Origin: Candidatus Solibacter sp.
Lineage (GTDB): Bacteria; Acidobacteriota; Terriglobia; Bryobacterales; Bryobacteraceae
Length of the DNA: 36,830 nucleotides
Reading direction: 5' to 3'
Assembly: GCA_025361425.1 (NCBI GenBank)
Contig: JANYAH010000056.1
Span: 1-36,830, forward strand
Below are positions 16,539-24,344 of the stretch, in pieces; position 1 is the stretch's first letter, and the number at the start of each line of letters is the position of its first letter. Both the position numbers and the translations under genes were made by a program. The notes beneath the pieces are model-generated. The model worked only from the letters and a program-made list of their open reading frames with translations. It was not told the origin of the DNA and searched no databases.

Positions 16539-18236
16539 CTACTTCGCCGCTGTCTTCAGCAGGTCCCGCGCCTTTGCCTGGTCGGCCTCCGCGCCCGCCT
16601 TGTCCCCCGCCGCGCGCTTCGCCGAACTCCGATTGGTGTAAGCATTGCCGTACACTGGATTCAGCTTGATAGCCTGGTTGAAATCCGCGATCGCTTCCGC
16701 GTATTTCTTCAGCCGGAAGTAGGCGTACCCGCGCGCATTGAAGGTCGTCGCCAGGAACGGATCCAGCGTTAAGCCGCGCGTCAGCGGTTCGATGGCTTCC
16801 GCGAAGTGCTCCTCCTGGATCAGTTTGCGCCCTTGTTGCTGATACTGGGCCGCGGTGGTTGCGGCCTTGGCGGCCGGCGGCGCCGACGGAAGCGTGGCGG
16901 CCGGCTCAGGCGGTGCGGCAACCTTCGCTTCCTTCGCTTCCTTCGCTTCCTTCGGCTCCGCGGCGTCCGGCGTCACAGGCGTGGCCGGTGTCTCCACCGG
17001 AACCGGCAACTTGACACTACCTGTCTCCGGCGCCAGCTCCTTGGCGCGCGCCAGCTTGATCTTCTCCTCCACGTGGGATTGCGCCAAATCACGTAGCTGC
17101 CTGGTTTCGGCGTTCCGCGGATCCAGCTTCACCGCCTGGTCCAAATCCGAAAGCGCCTCGTCCCACCGTCCCAGCAGGAAATACGCGTCGCCGCGCGCCG
17201 TCCACGCAAGCGGCGAGGCGGGCGAAAGGCCGATCGCCCGGGTACGGTCCTCCATTCCCTTATCGTGCTGCCCCAGCAGATGATAGGAACCGCCGCGCGC
17301 CACGTACACTTCCGGGTTCTTGGGGTTGAGTTGCACCGCCTGCTGCCGGTCTTCCAGCGATTCGGCGTACCTCTTCATTCGCACGTAGACCGCGGAGCGT
17401 GCCATATAGATACGCACGTCCTTCGGGTCGCGCTGCAGAGCTTCGGTATAATCTGCCACCGCCCCCTTGTCGTCACTCAGCCGCTCGCGCACCGCGCCGC
17501 GCACGCGCCACGCGCGCGGATCTTCGGGGTTCAACTTAAGCACGTCGTTGAGATCGGTAAGCGCGTGGGTGAAGTCGCCGATGCCGGTGAAGGCCAGTGC
17601 CCGCTCCACCCGGCACTCCACGTGATCCGGCTTGCGCGCGATGCAGGAATCGAAATCTTCCACCGCGTCGCGATACTTGCGTTGTTCGGCGCGCGCAATG
17701 CCGCGCCCCAGGTACGGTTCGGCATTGTCCAGGCGCAGCTTGATGGCCTGCGTGAAGTCTTCCTCCGCCTTCTCGAACTGCCGGACTTCGGTGTAAGCCT
17801 TGCCGCGTGCTGCATATACTTCGGTGCGCTCCAGCTTCAGGTTGATCGCCAGGGTGTAATCGTGGATGGCGCGCTCCGCCTGTCCCGTTGCCGCAAAAAA
17901 CTCGCCGCGCGCCAGGTAGTTCTCCGCGCCGCCCGGCTGCGTCTCGGTCGCCTTGTCGAAATCGGCCTGCGCCTTCTGGCGGTCCCCCGCAGACTGGTAA
18001 TCGCGGCCGCGCGCCCGCCACGCCTCCACGTTAGATCCGTCCGCCTGGATGGCCTCGGTATAGGCCGCGATCGCCTCGTTGCGCTGCCCCGCATCGTCCG
18101 CCTTCTTACCGCGTTGCACGGCCGCTTGCGATTTTTTCTTGTCGGGCTTGGCGTCTGCCGCGCCGGCGGGAAGAAGCCAGCCCGCCACGGCCACAAGCAA
18201 GGCCAGCCGCACAAGTTGGGAAGCTGAAGTCCGCAT
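16539..18236 (-). CDS. Large secreted TPR-repeat protein
   Basis: This is a 565-residue protein with a signal peptide at about 1-26 (LVRLALLVAVAGWLLPAGAA). About ten consecutive tetratricopeptide repeats of about 34 residues follow; recurring elements are YTEAIQ, ARGxAY and LxPxxxxxW. A proline/alanine/glutamate-rich linker with a KEA triplet repeat precedes two or three further TPRs at the C terminus. TPRs are protein-binding scaffolds, and the location should be periplasmic. I start at ATG 18236, which places the signal peptide at the N terminus with AGAAGG 5 bases upstream; the open frame beyond runs into the riboswitch. It is divergent from the B12 locus. Confidence 0.85.
   Translation of the reverse strand: MRTSASQLVRLALLVAVAGWLLPAGAADAKPDKKKSQAAVQRGKKADDAGQRNEAIAAYTEAIQADGSNVEAWRARGRDYQSAGDRQKAQADFDKATETQPGGAENYLARGEFFAATGQAERAIHDYTLAINLKLERTEVYAARGKAYTEVRQFEKAEEDFTQAIKLRLDNAEPYLGRGIARAEQRKYRDAVEDFDSCIARKPDHVECRVERALAFTGIGDFTHALTDLNDVLKLNPEDPRAWRVRGAVRERLSDDKGAVADYTEALQRDPKDVRIYMARSAVYVRMKRYAESLEDRQQAVQLNPKNPEVYVARGGSYHLLGQHDKGMEDRTRAIGLSPASPLAWTARGDAYFLLGRWDEALSDLDQAVKLDPRNAETRQLRDLAQSHVEEKIKLARAKELAPETGSVKLPVPVETPATPVTPDAAEPKEAKEAKEAKVAAPPEPAATLPSAPPAAKAATTAAQYQQQGRKLIQEEHFAEAIEPLTRGLTLDPFLATTFNARGYAYFRLKKYAEAIADFNQAIKLNPVYGNAYTNRSSAKRAAGDKAGAEADQAKARDLLKTAAK
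16922..16955. repeat. 9-bp tandem repeat in the linker of the TPR gene
   Basis: The unit CCTTCGCTT (plus strand) is repeated three times with a partial fourth and encodes the KEA/EAK stretch of the linker. The 9-bp unit keeps the frame, so slippage would only change linker length. Confidence 0.8.
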
Positions 18237-18252
18237 TGAACCTTCTGAAAAT

Positions 18253-18262
18253 AGTGTACACT
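18253..18262. promoter_or_regulatory. 10-bp perfect palindrome between the TPR gene and the riboswitch
   Basis: AGTGTACACT is a perfect palindrome in the divergent spacer, 17 bases from the TPR start codon and 18 bases before the riboswitch. It could be an operator or part of overlapping -10 regions (TACACT). Tentative. Confidence 0.3.
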
Positions 18263-18279
18263 CGGAAGCGTAGTCGAAG

Positions 18280-18428
18280 TTTTCGTTGGTGCACGGGAAG
18301 CTGGTGAGAATCCAGCACAGCCCCGCTACTGTAAGCGCGGAGAATCGGCCGAACAAGCCACTGTTCCGGTAACGGAATGGGAAGGCCGGCAGATTTGATG
18401 AGGCGCAAGTCAGGAGACCGGCCGGCGA
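18280..18428 (+). ncRNA. Cobalamin (adenosylcobalamin) riboswitch
   Basis: The conserved landmarks occur in the family order: GGTGCACGGGAAGCTGGTG at 18288-18306, then AATCCAGCACAGCCCCGCTA and CTGTAAGCGCGG, a variable stem around 18340-18378 (CTGTTCCGGTAACGGAATGG), a GAAGGCCGGC arm, GATGAGGCGCAAGTCAGGAG and the closing ACCGGCC. The GAAGGCCGGC and GACCGGCC arms pair. It lies 36 bases upstream of the TonB-dependent receptor ATG and should lower its expression when cobalamin is plentiful. GGGAGGAG (18451-18458), just before the start, is the likely ribosome-binding site and could be sequestered, suggesting translational control. Confidence 0.95.
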
Positions 18429-18464
18429 TTCGCTACAGCACGGCTCTCGAGGGAGGAGCCAAAA

Positions 18465-20642
18465 ATGCTACGAAACGTTGCGGGCCTGCTGGCCTGTTGC
18501 CTGACTTTTTCCGCCTGCCTCTCGGCCTCCGAGATCAAAGGCAAAATTATCGACCCATCCGGAGCCCCGGTTTCCGGTGCACAAATCGCCGCCGTCAACC
18601 GCGTCGGCGTAGTCGCGCGGACCACCGCCGCCACCAACGGTAGTTTCCAGTTGGACGCTCCTCAAACCTCGGACACGCGGCTTGTCGTCGCCGCGCCCGG
18701 CTTCAGCACACGCACCCTGGCGCTCGATCAAGCAGCCAGCGTGCAGCTCGAAATCGCCCCGCGGACGGATTCCGTGCAGGTAGTGGGCTCCACCATCGAA
18801 CTCCCCGTCACCCTGCAAGCATCCAGCGTGGACGTAATTCCCAGCAGCCGCGTGCGGTCAAGCAATCAACCCTTTGCGATGGATCTGCTGCGCTACGTTC
18901 CAGGTGTGGCGTTCAATCAATCCGGCGCGGCCGGCGGCGTGACCAGCCTCTTCCTGCGCGGCGGCAATGCCAACCTGAACCTGGTGGAAATCGACGGCGT
19001 TCCGGTGATTGGATTCGGTGGCGGCCTGGGTTTTGATTTCGCTCACATCCCAAGCGAAGCGGTGGACCACATCGATGTCATCCGTGGCGCGCAATCCGCC
19101 GTCTATGGCTCCTACGCCAACTCCGGCGTCATCGATTTCGTCACTCGCCGTCCGGAAGCCGCCCCCCAACTCGACCTCCTCGCCGAAGGCGGCAGCCACA
19201 ACGAACGCCGCTTCGCCATCACCGGCACGGGGAGCGTGGCCGGCTTCGGCCTGCTGGTCTCCGCGTCGCGCTACGATACCGATGGCCAGGTGACCAATGA
19301 CGACTACCGCAACGAAAGCGTGCTACTCAACCTGACCCGCAGGTTCGGCCGGCAGAGCCTCTCCATGCACGGTTATTTCGATTCGAACGAAGTCGGCCAA
19401 CCCGGCCCTTGGGGTTCCGATCCCAAGCACACCTTCAGCGGAATCGACACCGTCAGCCGCGGCAAGAATAACTTCTCCGAGTACGGCGCGCATTACCAGG
19501 CCGACCTCTCGCCCCGCGTGCGCCAGGAATTGTTCGGCAGCTTCTTCCTCAACAACAGCGGCTTCCAGAGCCAATACGGCTTTAGCTTCAACAAGGATCT
19601 CCGCGTTCAGGGCGAGGCCCGCACCATCGTCAGCGTCTCGCGGCACGATACGGCATCGTTCGGCGTCACCGGCGGGCACGAAGAAGTGAAGAATAGCTTC
19701 ATCACCGACGCCGGCTTCTCCACCTTTCCGATGGAGCGCAACGAAATCGCCGTCTACGCCGAGGACCGCTATGAGGTGGCAGGCCGCCTGTTCCTCAGTG
19801 GCGGCGTGCGCGCCGAATTCTTCCGCACGCCCTCAATTCCCACCGACGGTTACTCCCGCCCGCCCTTTCCGGAAAGCCATATCTCGCGCGTCAATCCTAA
19901 GCTTTCGGCGGCGTATGTGGCCGGCGGCGCGCGCCTCCACACCTCGTTCGGCATGGGCCTGCGTCCGCCCTCCGGCTTCGAGCTGGCATTCACCAACAAC
20001 CCCGCACTCAAACCCGAGCGGACGCGCAGCTTCGATGCCGGCGTGGAGCGGAAGTTCGGCAATCTGCTGACGCTCGACGCCACTTACTTCTATAACCGCT
20101 ACTATGACCTCATCGTCACCCTGGGCGGCTCGTTGACTACGTTGAGTCACTATAAATCCGGCAACCTGGCCAACTCCCAGGCGCAGGGCGGGGAGTTCTC
20201 GGCGCGTTTGCGACCGGCCCGGTGGGTGTTCGTCACCGCCTCCTACACGCTGCTGGAAACCCGCATCCTATCGCTCGAGGGCTCCAGCAATCAGGCGCCG
20301 CTGCCGTTTGCCGTGGGACAACAGTTGACGCGCCGTCCCGAACACTCCGCGAATGTGGTTGCCACCTTTACCCGCGGACGGCTCGCGGCCGATCTCTCCG
20401 GCTACTTCCGCGGCCGTACGCTCTACGAGGAGCCGAGCTACGGCGCGAGCAACGGGCTGTTCTGGAATTCCGGCTTCGCCAATGCCGGCGTCAACCTGAA
20501 TTACAATATCGGCCGCGGCGTGACTGCTTACGGCAACTTGCGCAATGCCCTCAACCGCCAGTATGAGGAAGTGTTCGGATTCCCCTCGCCGAAACTGAAC
20601 TTCGTGGCTGGGCTAAAATGGACCATTGCGAGGACGCAATGA
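18465..20642 (+). CDS. TonB-dependent outer-membrane receptor, probable cobalamin transporter (BtuB role)
   Basis: This 725-residue protein has a signal peptide (about 1-22, GLLACCLTFSACLSA). A carboxypeptidase-regulatory-like domain follows at about 23-100 (IKGKIIDPSGAPVSGAQI). The plug domain comes next, with SSNQPFAMDLLRYVPGV, LFLRGGNANLNLVEIDGVPV and VIRGAQSAVYGSYANSGVID, and the rest is a beta barrel ending in FVAGLKWTIARTQ. The cobalamin riboswitch directly upstream is the evidence for a corrinoid substrate; the family as a whole also carries siderophores and other ligands. The start is ATG 18465, after a strong GGAGG. Confidence 0.9.
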   Translation: MLRNVAGLLACCLTFSACLSASEIKGKIIDPSGAPVSGAQIAAVNRVGVVARTTAATNGSFQLDAPQTSDTRLVVAAPGFSTRTLALDQAASVQLEIAPRTDSVQVVGSTIELPVTLQASSVDVIPSSRVRSSNQPFAMDLLRYVPGVAFNQSGAAGGVTSLFLRGGNANLNLVEIDGVPVIGFGGGLGFDFAHIPSEAVDHIDVIRGAQSAVYGSYANSGVIDFVTRRPEAAPQLDLLAEGGSHNERRFAITGTGSVAGFGLLVSASRYDTDGQVTNDDYRNESVLLNLTRRFGRQSLSMHGYFDSNEVGQPGPWGSDPKHTFSGIDTVSRGKNNFSEYGAHYQADLSPRVRQELFGSFFLNNSGFQSQYGFSFNKDLRVQGEARTIVSVSRHDTASFGVTGGHEEVKNSFITDAGFSTFPMERNEIAVYAEDRYEVAGRLFLSGGVRAEFFRTPSIPTDGYSRPPFPESHISRVNPKLSAAYVAGGARLHTSFGMGLRPPSGFELAFTNNPALKPERTRSFDAGVERKFGNLLTLDATYFYNRYYDLIVTLGGSLTTLSHYKSGNLANSQAQGGEFSARLRPARWVFVTASYTLLETRILSLEGSSNQAPLPFAVGQQLTRRPEHSANVVATFTRGRLAADLSGYFRGRTLYEEPSYGASNGLFWNSGFANAGVNLNYNIGRGVTAYGNLRNALNRQYEEVFGFPSPKLNFVAGLKWTIARTQ

Positions 20643-20700
20643 AGCGGGCCAGTCTCCAATGCCACTGAGTTTTCCCAAAGCTGCCAGTCCTGCGGAAAGT

Positions 20701-20822
20701 GTGGGGAGGACCCCCTGGTCCGCAGCCGACGCCCCCGTCGGCTTGTGCCGTAGGGGTAACCTTGATTTCACTGGCGAGAAGCGGATCCACGGGGGCCCGC
20801 GCAGACCAGGGGACCACCCCAC
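20701..20822 (+). repeat. MITE-like palindromic element in the B12 locus (copy 2)
   Basis: The ends are GTGGGGAGGACCCCC (20701-20715) and GGGGACCACCCCAC (20809-20822), imperfect inverted copies. The left internal hairpin GCCGACG/CGTCGGC is intact (20725-20742). The right hairpin is decayed relative to copy 1. The orientation is as copy 1. It fills the gap between the receptor gene and the adenosyltransferase gene, and the GGAGGG ribosome-binding site of the latter begins just at its right edge. Confidence 0.8.
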
Positions 20823-20833
20823 CGGAGGGACCC

Positions 20834-21472
20834 ATGACTAAAGAACCTTTCGACCAACCCCGCCTCGCCATCAATCGCGTCTATACCCGCCAGGGTGATA
20901 GCGGCGAGACCGGGCTGGTCGGCGGACAGCGCGTGCCCAAGGACGGGACGCGCCTCGAAGCTTACGGAACGGTCGACGAACTGAACAGTTTTCTGGGAGC
21001 CGCGCGCGCCTCCGTCAACCAGCTCGCCGTTGAAGAGCCGCGGGTCGCTCTGCTGGCCGCCATCCTCCTGCGCGTGCAGCATGAGCTCTTCAATCTCGGC
21101 TCGATTCTCGCCACCCTGCCCGAGGACGTCCATCCCCGCCAGCCGCGCGTCACGGATGCCGAAGTTCTGCAGCTCGAAACCGAAATGGACGTGATGAATG
21201 CGGACGTGCCGCCGCTGCGCTCCTTCATCCTGCCCGGCGGCAGCCGCCTCGATGCCGAGCTCCACATCGGCCGCACCGTCTGCCGCCGCGCCGAACGCAT
21301 CGTGGTCACGCTGAGCCGCGCCGAAAGCGTGCCGCCGGAAGCCATCCGCTACCTGAACCGTTTGAGTGACGCCCTGTTTGTCTGGAGCCGTTGGGCCGGC
21401 CACATTTCCGGCGCCCCCGAAACTTTGTGGGAGCCAAACCAGTCCGCTTCCGGGCAACCGGATGATAGATAA
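20834..21472 (+). CDS. Cob(I)alamin adenosyltransferase, PduO type
   Basis: This 212-residue ATP:corrinoid adenosyltransferase makes adenosylcobalamin from cob(I)alamin or cob(I)inamide. The ATP-binding N-terminal motif YTRQGDSGETGL is at 17-28. A conserved AYGTVDELNSFLG segment is at 43-55, FILPGGS at 131-137, the signature TVCRRAERIVV around 148-158 and YLNRLSDALFVWSR at 173-186. These identify the PduO rather than the CobA/EutT types. I start at ATG 20834, 3-4 bases after GGAGGGA; upstream frame belongs to the repeat. The membrane protein gene follows 21 bases later. Placement behind the riboswitch and receptor gives a B12-salvage context. Confidence 0.92.
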   Translation: MTKEPFDQPRLAINRVYTRQGDSGETGLVGGQRVPKDGTRLEAYGTVDELNSFLGAARASVNQLAVEEPRVALLAAILLRVQHELFNLGSILATLPEDVHPRQPRVTDAEVLQLETEMDVMNADVPPLRSFILPGGSRLDAELHIGRTVCRRAERIVVTLSRAESVPPEAIRYLNRLSDALFVWSRWAGHISGAPETLWEPNQSASGQPDDR

Positions 21473-21493
21473 TTGAAAGACAAGGAGAAATCG

Positions 21494-22027
21494 ATGCAGA
21501 ATGATACGGCGAGGCCTCTGGCCTCTGGTTTGACCGTCCTGGGAGCCGTGGCGCGGGTGCTACCGCACTTGCCCAACTTCGCGCCCGTGGGCAGCATCAG
21601 CCTGTTTGCCGGAGCCCGCATGAGGGGATGGCAGGCCTACGCGCTGCCGTTGGTCCTGATGGCCGTGACGGATCCGTTGGTCGGCGGCTACTCGGCCGCC
21701 ACTCCGTTGATCTATGCCGCCTTCCTGATCAACGTGTGGATTGGGACTCGCCTGCGCGGCACCGAGAACCCGTTGCGGATCGGCGCCGGCGTCCTGGCTG
21801 GCAGTCTGGTGTTTTTCCTGCTCACCAACTTCGCGTGGCTGGCCGGCAGCAGCATGTATCCGCACACGCTCGCTGGCGTCATGCAGTGTTACCTGGCGGC
21901 GATCCCGTTCTATGGCCGCACCCTGGCGAGCGACCTGCTCTATTCGGGTGCGCTGTTCGGCCTGCACGCCTGGCTCAGCCGCATGGTGGCGCGCGCCGAG
22001 CGTGTCACTGCATTGCAGACGGCATAA
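21494..22027 (+). CDS. Small polytopic membrane protein (DUF6580-like), candidate B12-locus transporter component
   Basis: This is a 177-residue protein with about five hydrophobic segments. The N-terminal ARVLPHLPNFAPVGSISLFA region and PLVLMAVTDPLVGG resemble the small membrane proteins annotated as DUF6580, which look like substrate-binding (S) components of ECF transporters. That family assignment is from memory of the pattern and is moderate. I start at ATG 21494, preceded by AAGGAG (21482-21487). Its place between an adenosyltransferase and a DUF71 gene behind a cobalamin riboswitch suggests inner-membrane uptake of a corrinoid, cobalt or DMB; this is inference. Confidence 0.6.
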   Translation: MQNDTARPLASGLTVLGAVARVLPHLPNFAPVGSISLFAGARMRGWQAYALPLVLMAVTDPLVGGYSAATPLIYAAFLINVWIGTRLRGTENPLRIGAGVLAGSLVFFLLTNFAWLAGSSMYPHTLAGVMQCYLAAIPFYGRTLASDLLYSGALFGLHAWLSRMVARAERVTALQTA

Positions 22028-22065
22028 CAGGGAGGGGCGGGCGCTGCCGCCTGCCAATTCCGCTT

Positions 22066-22731
22066 GTGAAAAAAGTTCTGCTTGCCTGGAGTTCCGGCAA
22101 AGACAGCGCGTGGACCCTCCACGCGCTGCGCTGTCAGAATATTGAAGTTTCGGCGCTCCTCACCACGCTCAATGAGGCGGCCGGTCGCGTGGCCATGCAC
22201 GGTGTCCGCAACTCCCTGCTCCAACAGCAGGCGGATGCCATCGGCCTGCCGGTGTGGCAGATTCCGCTCCCCTTCCCCTGCACCAATGAGGATTACGAAA
22301 CCCGCATGGCCGATGCCTGCCGCCGCGCGGTCGCCGAGGGCTTCGGCACCATCGCTTTCGGCGACCTCTTCCTCCGGGACGTCCGCGCCTACCGCGAACG
22401 CCAGTTGGCGGGCTCGGGACTGACACCCGTTTTCCCGCTCTGGGAACTCCCCACCGCGCTCCTCGCCCGCGACATGATCGATGCCGGCCTGCGCGCGAGG
22501 CTCAGTTGCATCGATTCCCGCGTGCTCGATGCCACGTTCGCCGGCCGCGAATTCGACCGCGCCCTGCTCTCCGGCCTGCCGGAATCCGCCGACCCCTGCG
22601 GCGAAAACGGCGAGTTCCACACCTTCGTCTACGATGGCCCCATGTTCCGCCAGCCCCTCGCCATAGAGTCCGGAGAAGTGCGCAACGTCGATGGCTTCAT
22701 CTACACGGATCTGCTGTGCCGCGCGCTATGA
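22066..22731 (+). CDS. DUF71/COG2102 ATP-pyrophosphatase (Dph6-like), probable B12-salvage enzyme
   Basis: This 221-residue protein belongs to the adenine-nucleotide alpha hydrolase superfamily. The PP-loop SSGKDS is at 9-14, FGDLFLRDVRAYRER lies centrally, and the family hallmark GENGEFHT is near the C terminus. The eukaryotic/archaeal branch is diphthine-ammonia ligase, but bacteria lack diphthamide. Published comparative genomics of this family linked a bacterial branch to B12 salvage, and the riboswitch-headed neighbourhood here agrees. The best start is GTG 22066, giving VKKVLLAWSSGKDSA; there is no strong ribosome-binding site close to it, so the start is less certain. Confidence 0.8.
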   Translation: MKKVLLAWSSGKDSAWTLHALRCQNIEVSALLTTLNEAAGRVAMHGVRNSLLQQQADAIGLPVWQIPLPFPCTNEDYETRMADACRRAVAEGFGTIAFGDLFLRDVRAYRERQLAGSGLTPVFPLWELPTALLARDMIDAGLRARLSCIDSRVLDATFAGREFDRALLSGLPESADPCGENGEFHTFVYDGPMFRQPLAIESGEVRNVDGFIYTDLLCRAL

Positions 22732-22743
22732 TGAGCTTGTGAC

Positions 22744-23697
22744 ATGGCGCTGATCGCGGTTTCGGGTCATCCTGGGTGCCGTTTTGAAGAGGTGGCGCGG
22801 TTTAGCGCCCAGCGGCTCGGCTTCGAGTTGCTGACGCAATCCCGCATCGTCTCGCTCGCCAGCGAAGAGTTCGGCGAGGATGCCAAGATTCCCGACAAGG
22901 CATATCCCAGTCTGGTAACCTCGATTCTGGCCCGCCTTGCCACCCAGCACCACCTCGTCTTCTGCGCCGTCGGCGGCGAACTCCAGGGCCGCCACTTTCC
23001 CGGCATGCTGCGCGTCCATGTGGTCGCCCCCGAGAATATCCGCATCGGCAACCTGATGCTCGATCGCCGCCTGGAGCGCCCCGCTGCCCGCCAGTTGCTG
23101 CTCGATCTCGAAGCCGCCGACCGCGCCGACCGCAAGGCCAAGTTCGGCAAAACCAAAGCCACCGCCGAACTCTTCGATATCGTCCTCAACGCCGAAACCC
23201 TCACCACTGAGCAGATGGCCGATTTCACCGAAGCCGCCGTCGCCGCCACCGGCCTCAAGGAACGCGGGCTTCTTTCGCCCGCCGCCGAACAGCAACTCCA
23301 GTTCCAGATGCGCCTCAAACTGGCCCGCTTCGGCATTGTGCCGCACGGCAGCGTCACCCTGCGCAATAAAATGTTCGCCCACCCCAGCGAAGAGATGTTC
23401 GCCAACCTGCTGGATTTCTACCGCATCGCCTGGGAGTACGAGCCGCGCAGTTTCCCCGTGAGTTACGCTCAGGACGGCGGCGTGCTCGAAGCCTTCACTC
23501 CCGATTTTTATCTACAGGAGTTCGATCTCTACGTGGAACTCACCACCATGAAGCAATCCCTGGTGACCAGGAAGAACCGCAAAGTGCGGCTACTGCGCGA
23601 GCTGTATCCTCACCTCAATATCCAGGTCTTTTACCAGAAGGATTTCGAAAATCTGATCTTCAAGTACGGCCTCGCCGCCCGGCCGGTGCCCGCATGA
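22744..23697 (+). CDS. Cytidylate-kinase-like protein fused to a nuclease-like C-terminal domain
   Basis: This is a 317-residue protein. Residues 1 to about 190 resemble the cytidylate-kinase-like P-loop family (LIAVSGHPGCRFEEVARFSA, then RLGFELL), but the phosphate-binding loop reads GHPGCRFEE, without the canonical GKS/GKT, so nucleotide phosphorylation is doubtful. Residues about 230-317 contain FTPDFYLQEFDLYVELTTMK, then KNRKVRLLRELYPHLNIQVF, a pattern like PD-(D/E)XK or DUF559-type nuclease folds. It starts 12 bases after the DUF71 gene and overlaps hpt by 4 bases (ATGA). Function is unknown; tight coupling to hpt suggests a nucleotide-metabolism link. Confidence 0.7.
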   Translation: MALIAVSGHPGCRFEEVARFSAQRLGFELLTQSRIVSLASEEFGEDAKIPDKAYPSLVTSILARLATQHHLVFCAVGGELQGRHFPGMLRVHVVAPENIRIGNLMLDRRLERPAARQLLLDLEAADRADRKAKFGKTKATAELFDIVLNAETLTTEQMADFTEAAVAATGLKERGLLSPAAEQQLQFQMRLKLARFGIVPHGSVTLRNKMFAHPSEEMFANLLDFYRIAWEYEPRSFPVSYAQDGGVLEAFTPDFYLQEFDLYVELTTMKQSLVTRKNRKVRLLRELYPHLNIQVFYQKDFENLIFKYGLAARPVPA

Positions 23698-24239
23698 GTA
23701 GCGAACCCATCCCCGGCATCGAGCGAATCCTCTTCACGGAGGAGCAGATAGATGCCCGCATCCGCGAAGTGGCGGCGGAGATCTCACTACGCTATGCAGG
23801 CCGCTGTCTCACCCTGATCGGCGTTCTGAAGGGCTCCGTATTTTTCCTCACCGCCTTGGCGCGCCACATCGAAGTTCCCGTCAAAATCGATTTCCTTGCG
23901 ATCTCCAGTTTCTCCAACAAAAGCGGATCCCCCGGCGTGGTGCGCATCGCCAAAGACCTGGATGAGAGCATTGAGGGCGAGGACGTTCTTCTGGTCGAGG
24001 ATATTGTCGATACCGGCTTCACCTTGCGCTACCTGCTGCAAACCCTTGCCGGCCGCGCGCCGAATTCGCTGTCTGTCTGCACCTTCCTGGACCGCAACTC
24101 GCGCCGCATCGTGCAGGTCCCGGTGGATTTTCGCTGCTTCGAAATCCCGGACCGCTTCGTGGTGGGCTTCGGCCTGGATTCCAACCAACTCTACCGCAAT
24201 CTTCACTACGTGGCTGTCATGAAGCACGAAAAGGCTTGA
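23694..24239 (+). CDS. hpt: Hypoxanthine phosphoribosyltransferase
   Basis: This 181-residue type I phosphoribosyltransferase converts hypoxanthine or guanine plus PRPP to IMP or GMP. The PRPP-binding loop LLVEDIVDTGFTL is clear. An N-terminal GVLKGSVFFLTALARHI segment and a C-terminal FVVGFGLDSNQLYRNL are characteristic of Hpt. The start overlaps the stop of the kinase-like gene, giving coupled translation. It is the last gene of this plus-strand run. Confidence 0.95.
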   Translation: MSSEPIPGIERILFTEEQIDARIREVAAEISLRYAGRCLTLIGVLKGSVFFLTALARHIEVPVKIDFLAISSFSNKSGSPGVVRIAKDLDESIEGEDVLLVEDIVDTGFTLRYLLQTLAGRAPNSLSVCTFLDRNSRRIVQVPVDFRCFEIPDRFVVGFGLDSNQLYRNLHYVAVMKHEKA

Positions 24240-24278
24240 GCCCCGCCAAGTCTCTCCCGCGTCACCATGGTGCCGGGT

Positions 24279-24300
24279 TCACCTCTGACAAGGTGATTTG
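24279..24300 (+). terminator. Possible terminator after hpt
   Basis: TCACCT (24279-24284) and AGGTGA (24291-24296) form a 6-bp stem with a 6-base loop followed by TTTG, 39 bases after the hpt stop. It is weak in GC and T-run. Confidence 0.3.
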
Positions 24301-24344
24301 GGAGTATGCCGGGGCCCGGGGGTTTACCAAGTTCTCGACCCAAG

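Noticed and set aside
17265-18227. 320-codon plus-strand frame opposite the TPR gene
   Set aside because: It has no recognisable domain and lies wholly antisense to well-formed TPR repeats.
22066-22731. DUF71 protein as a diphthamide synthesis enzyme
   Set aside because: Bacteria have no diphthamide on their elongation factor G, and the neighbourhood is a cobalamin locus.
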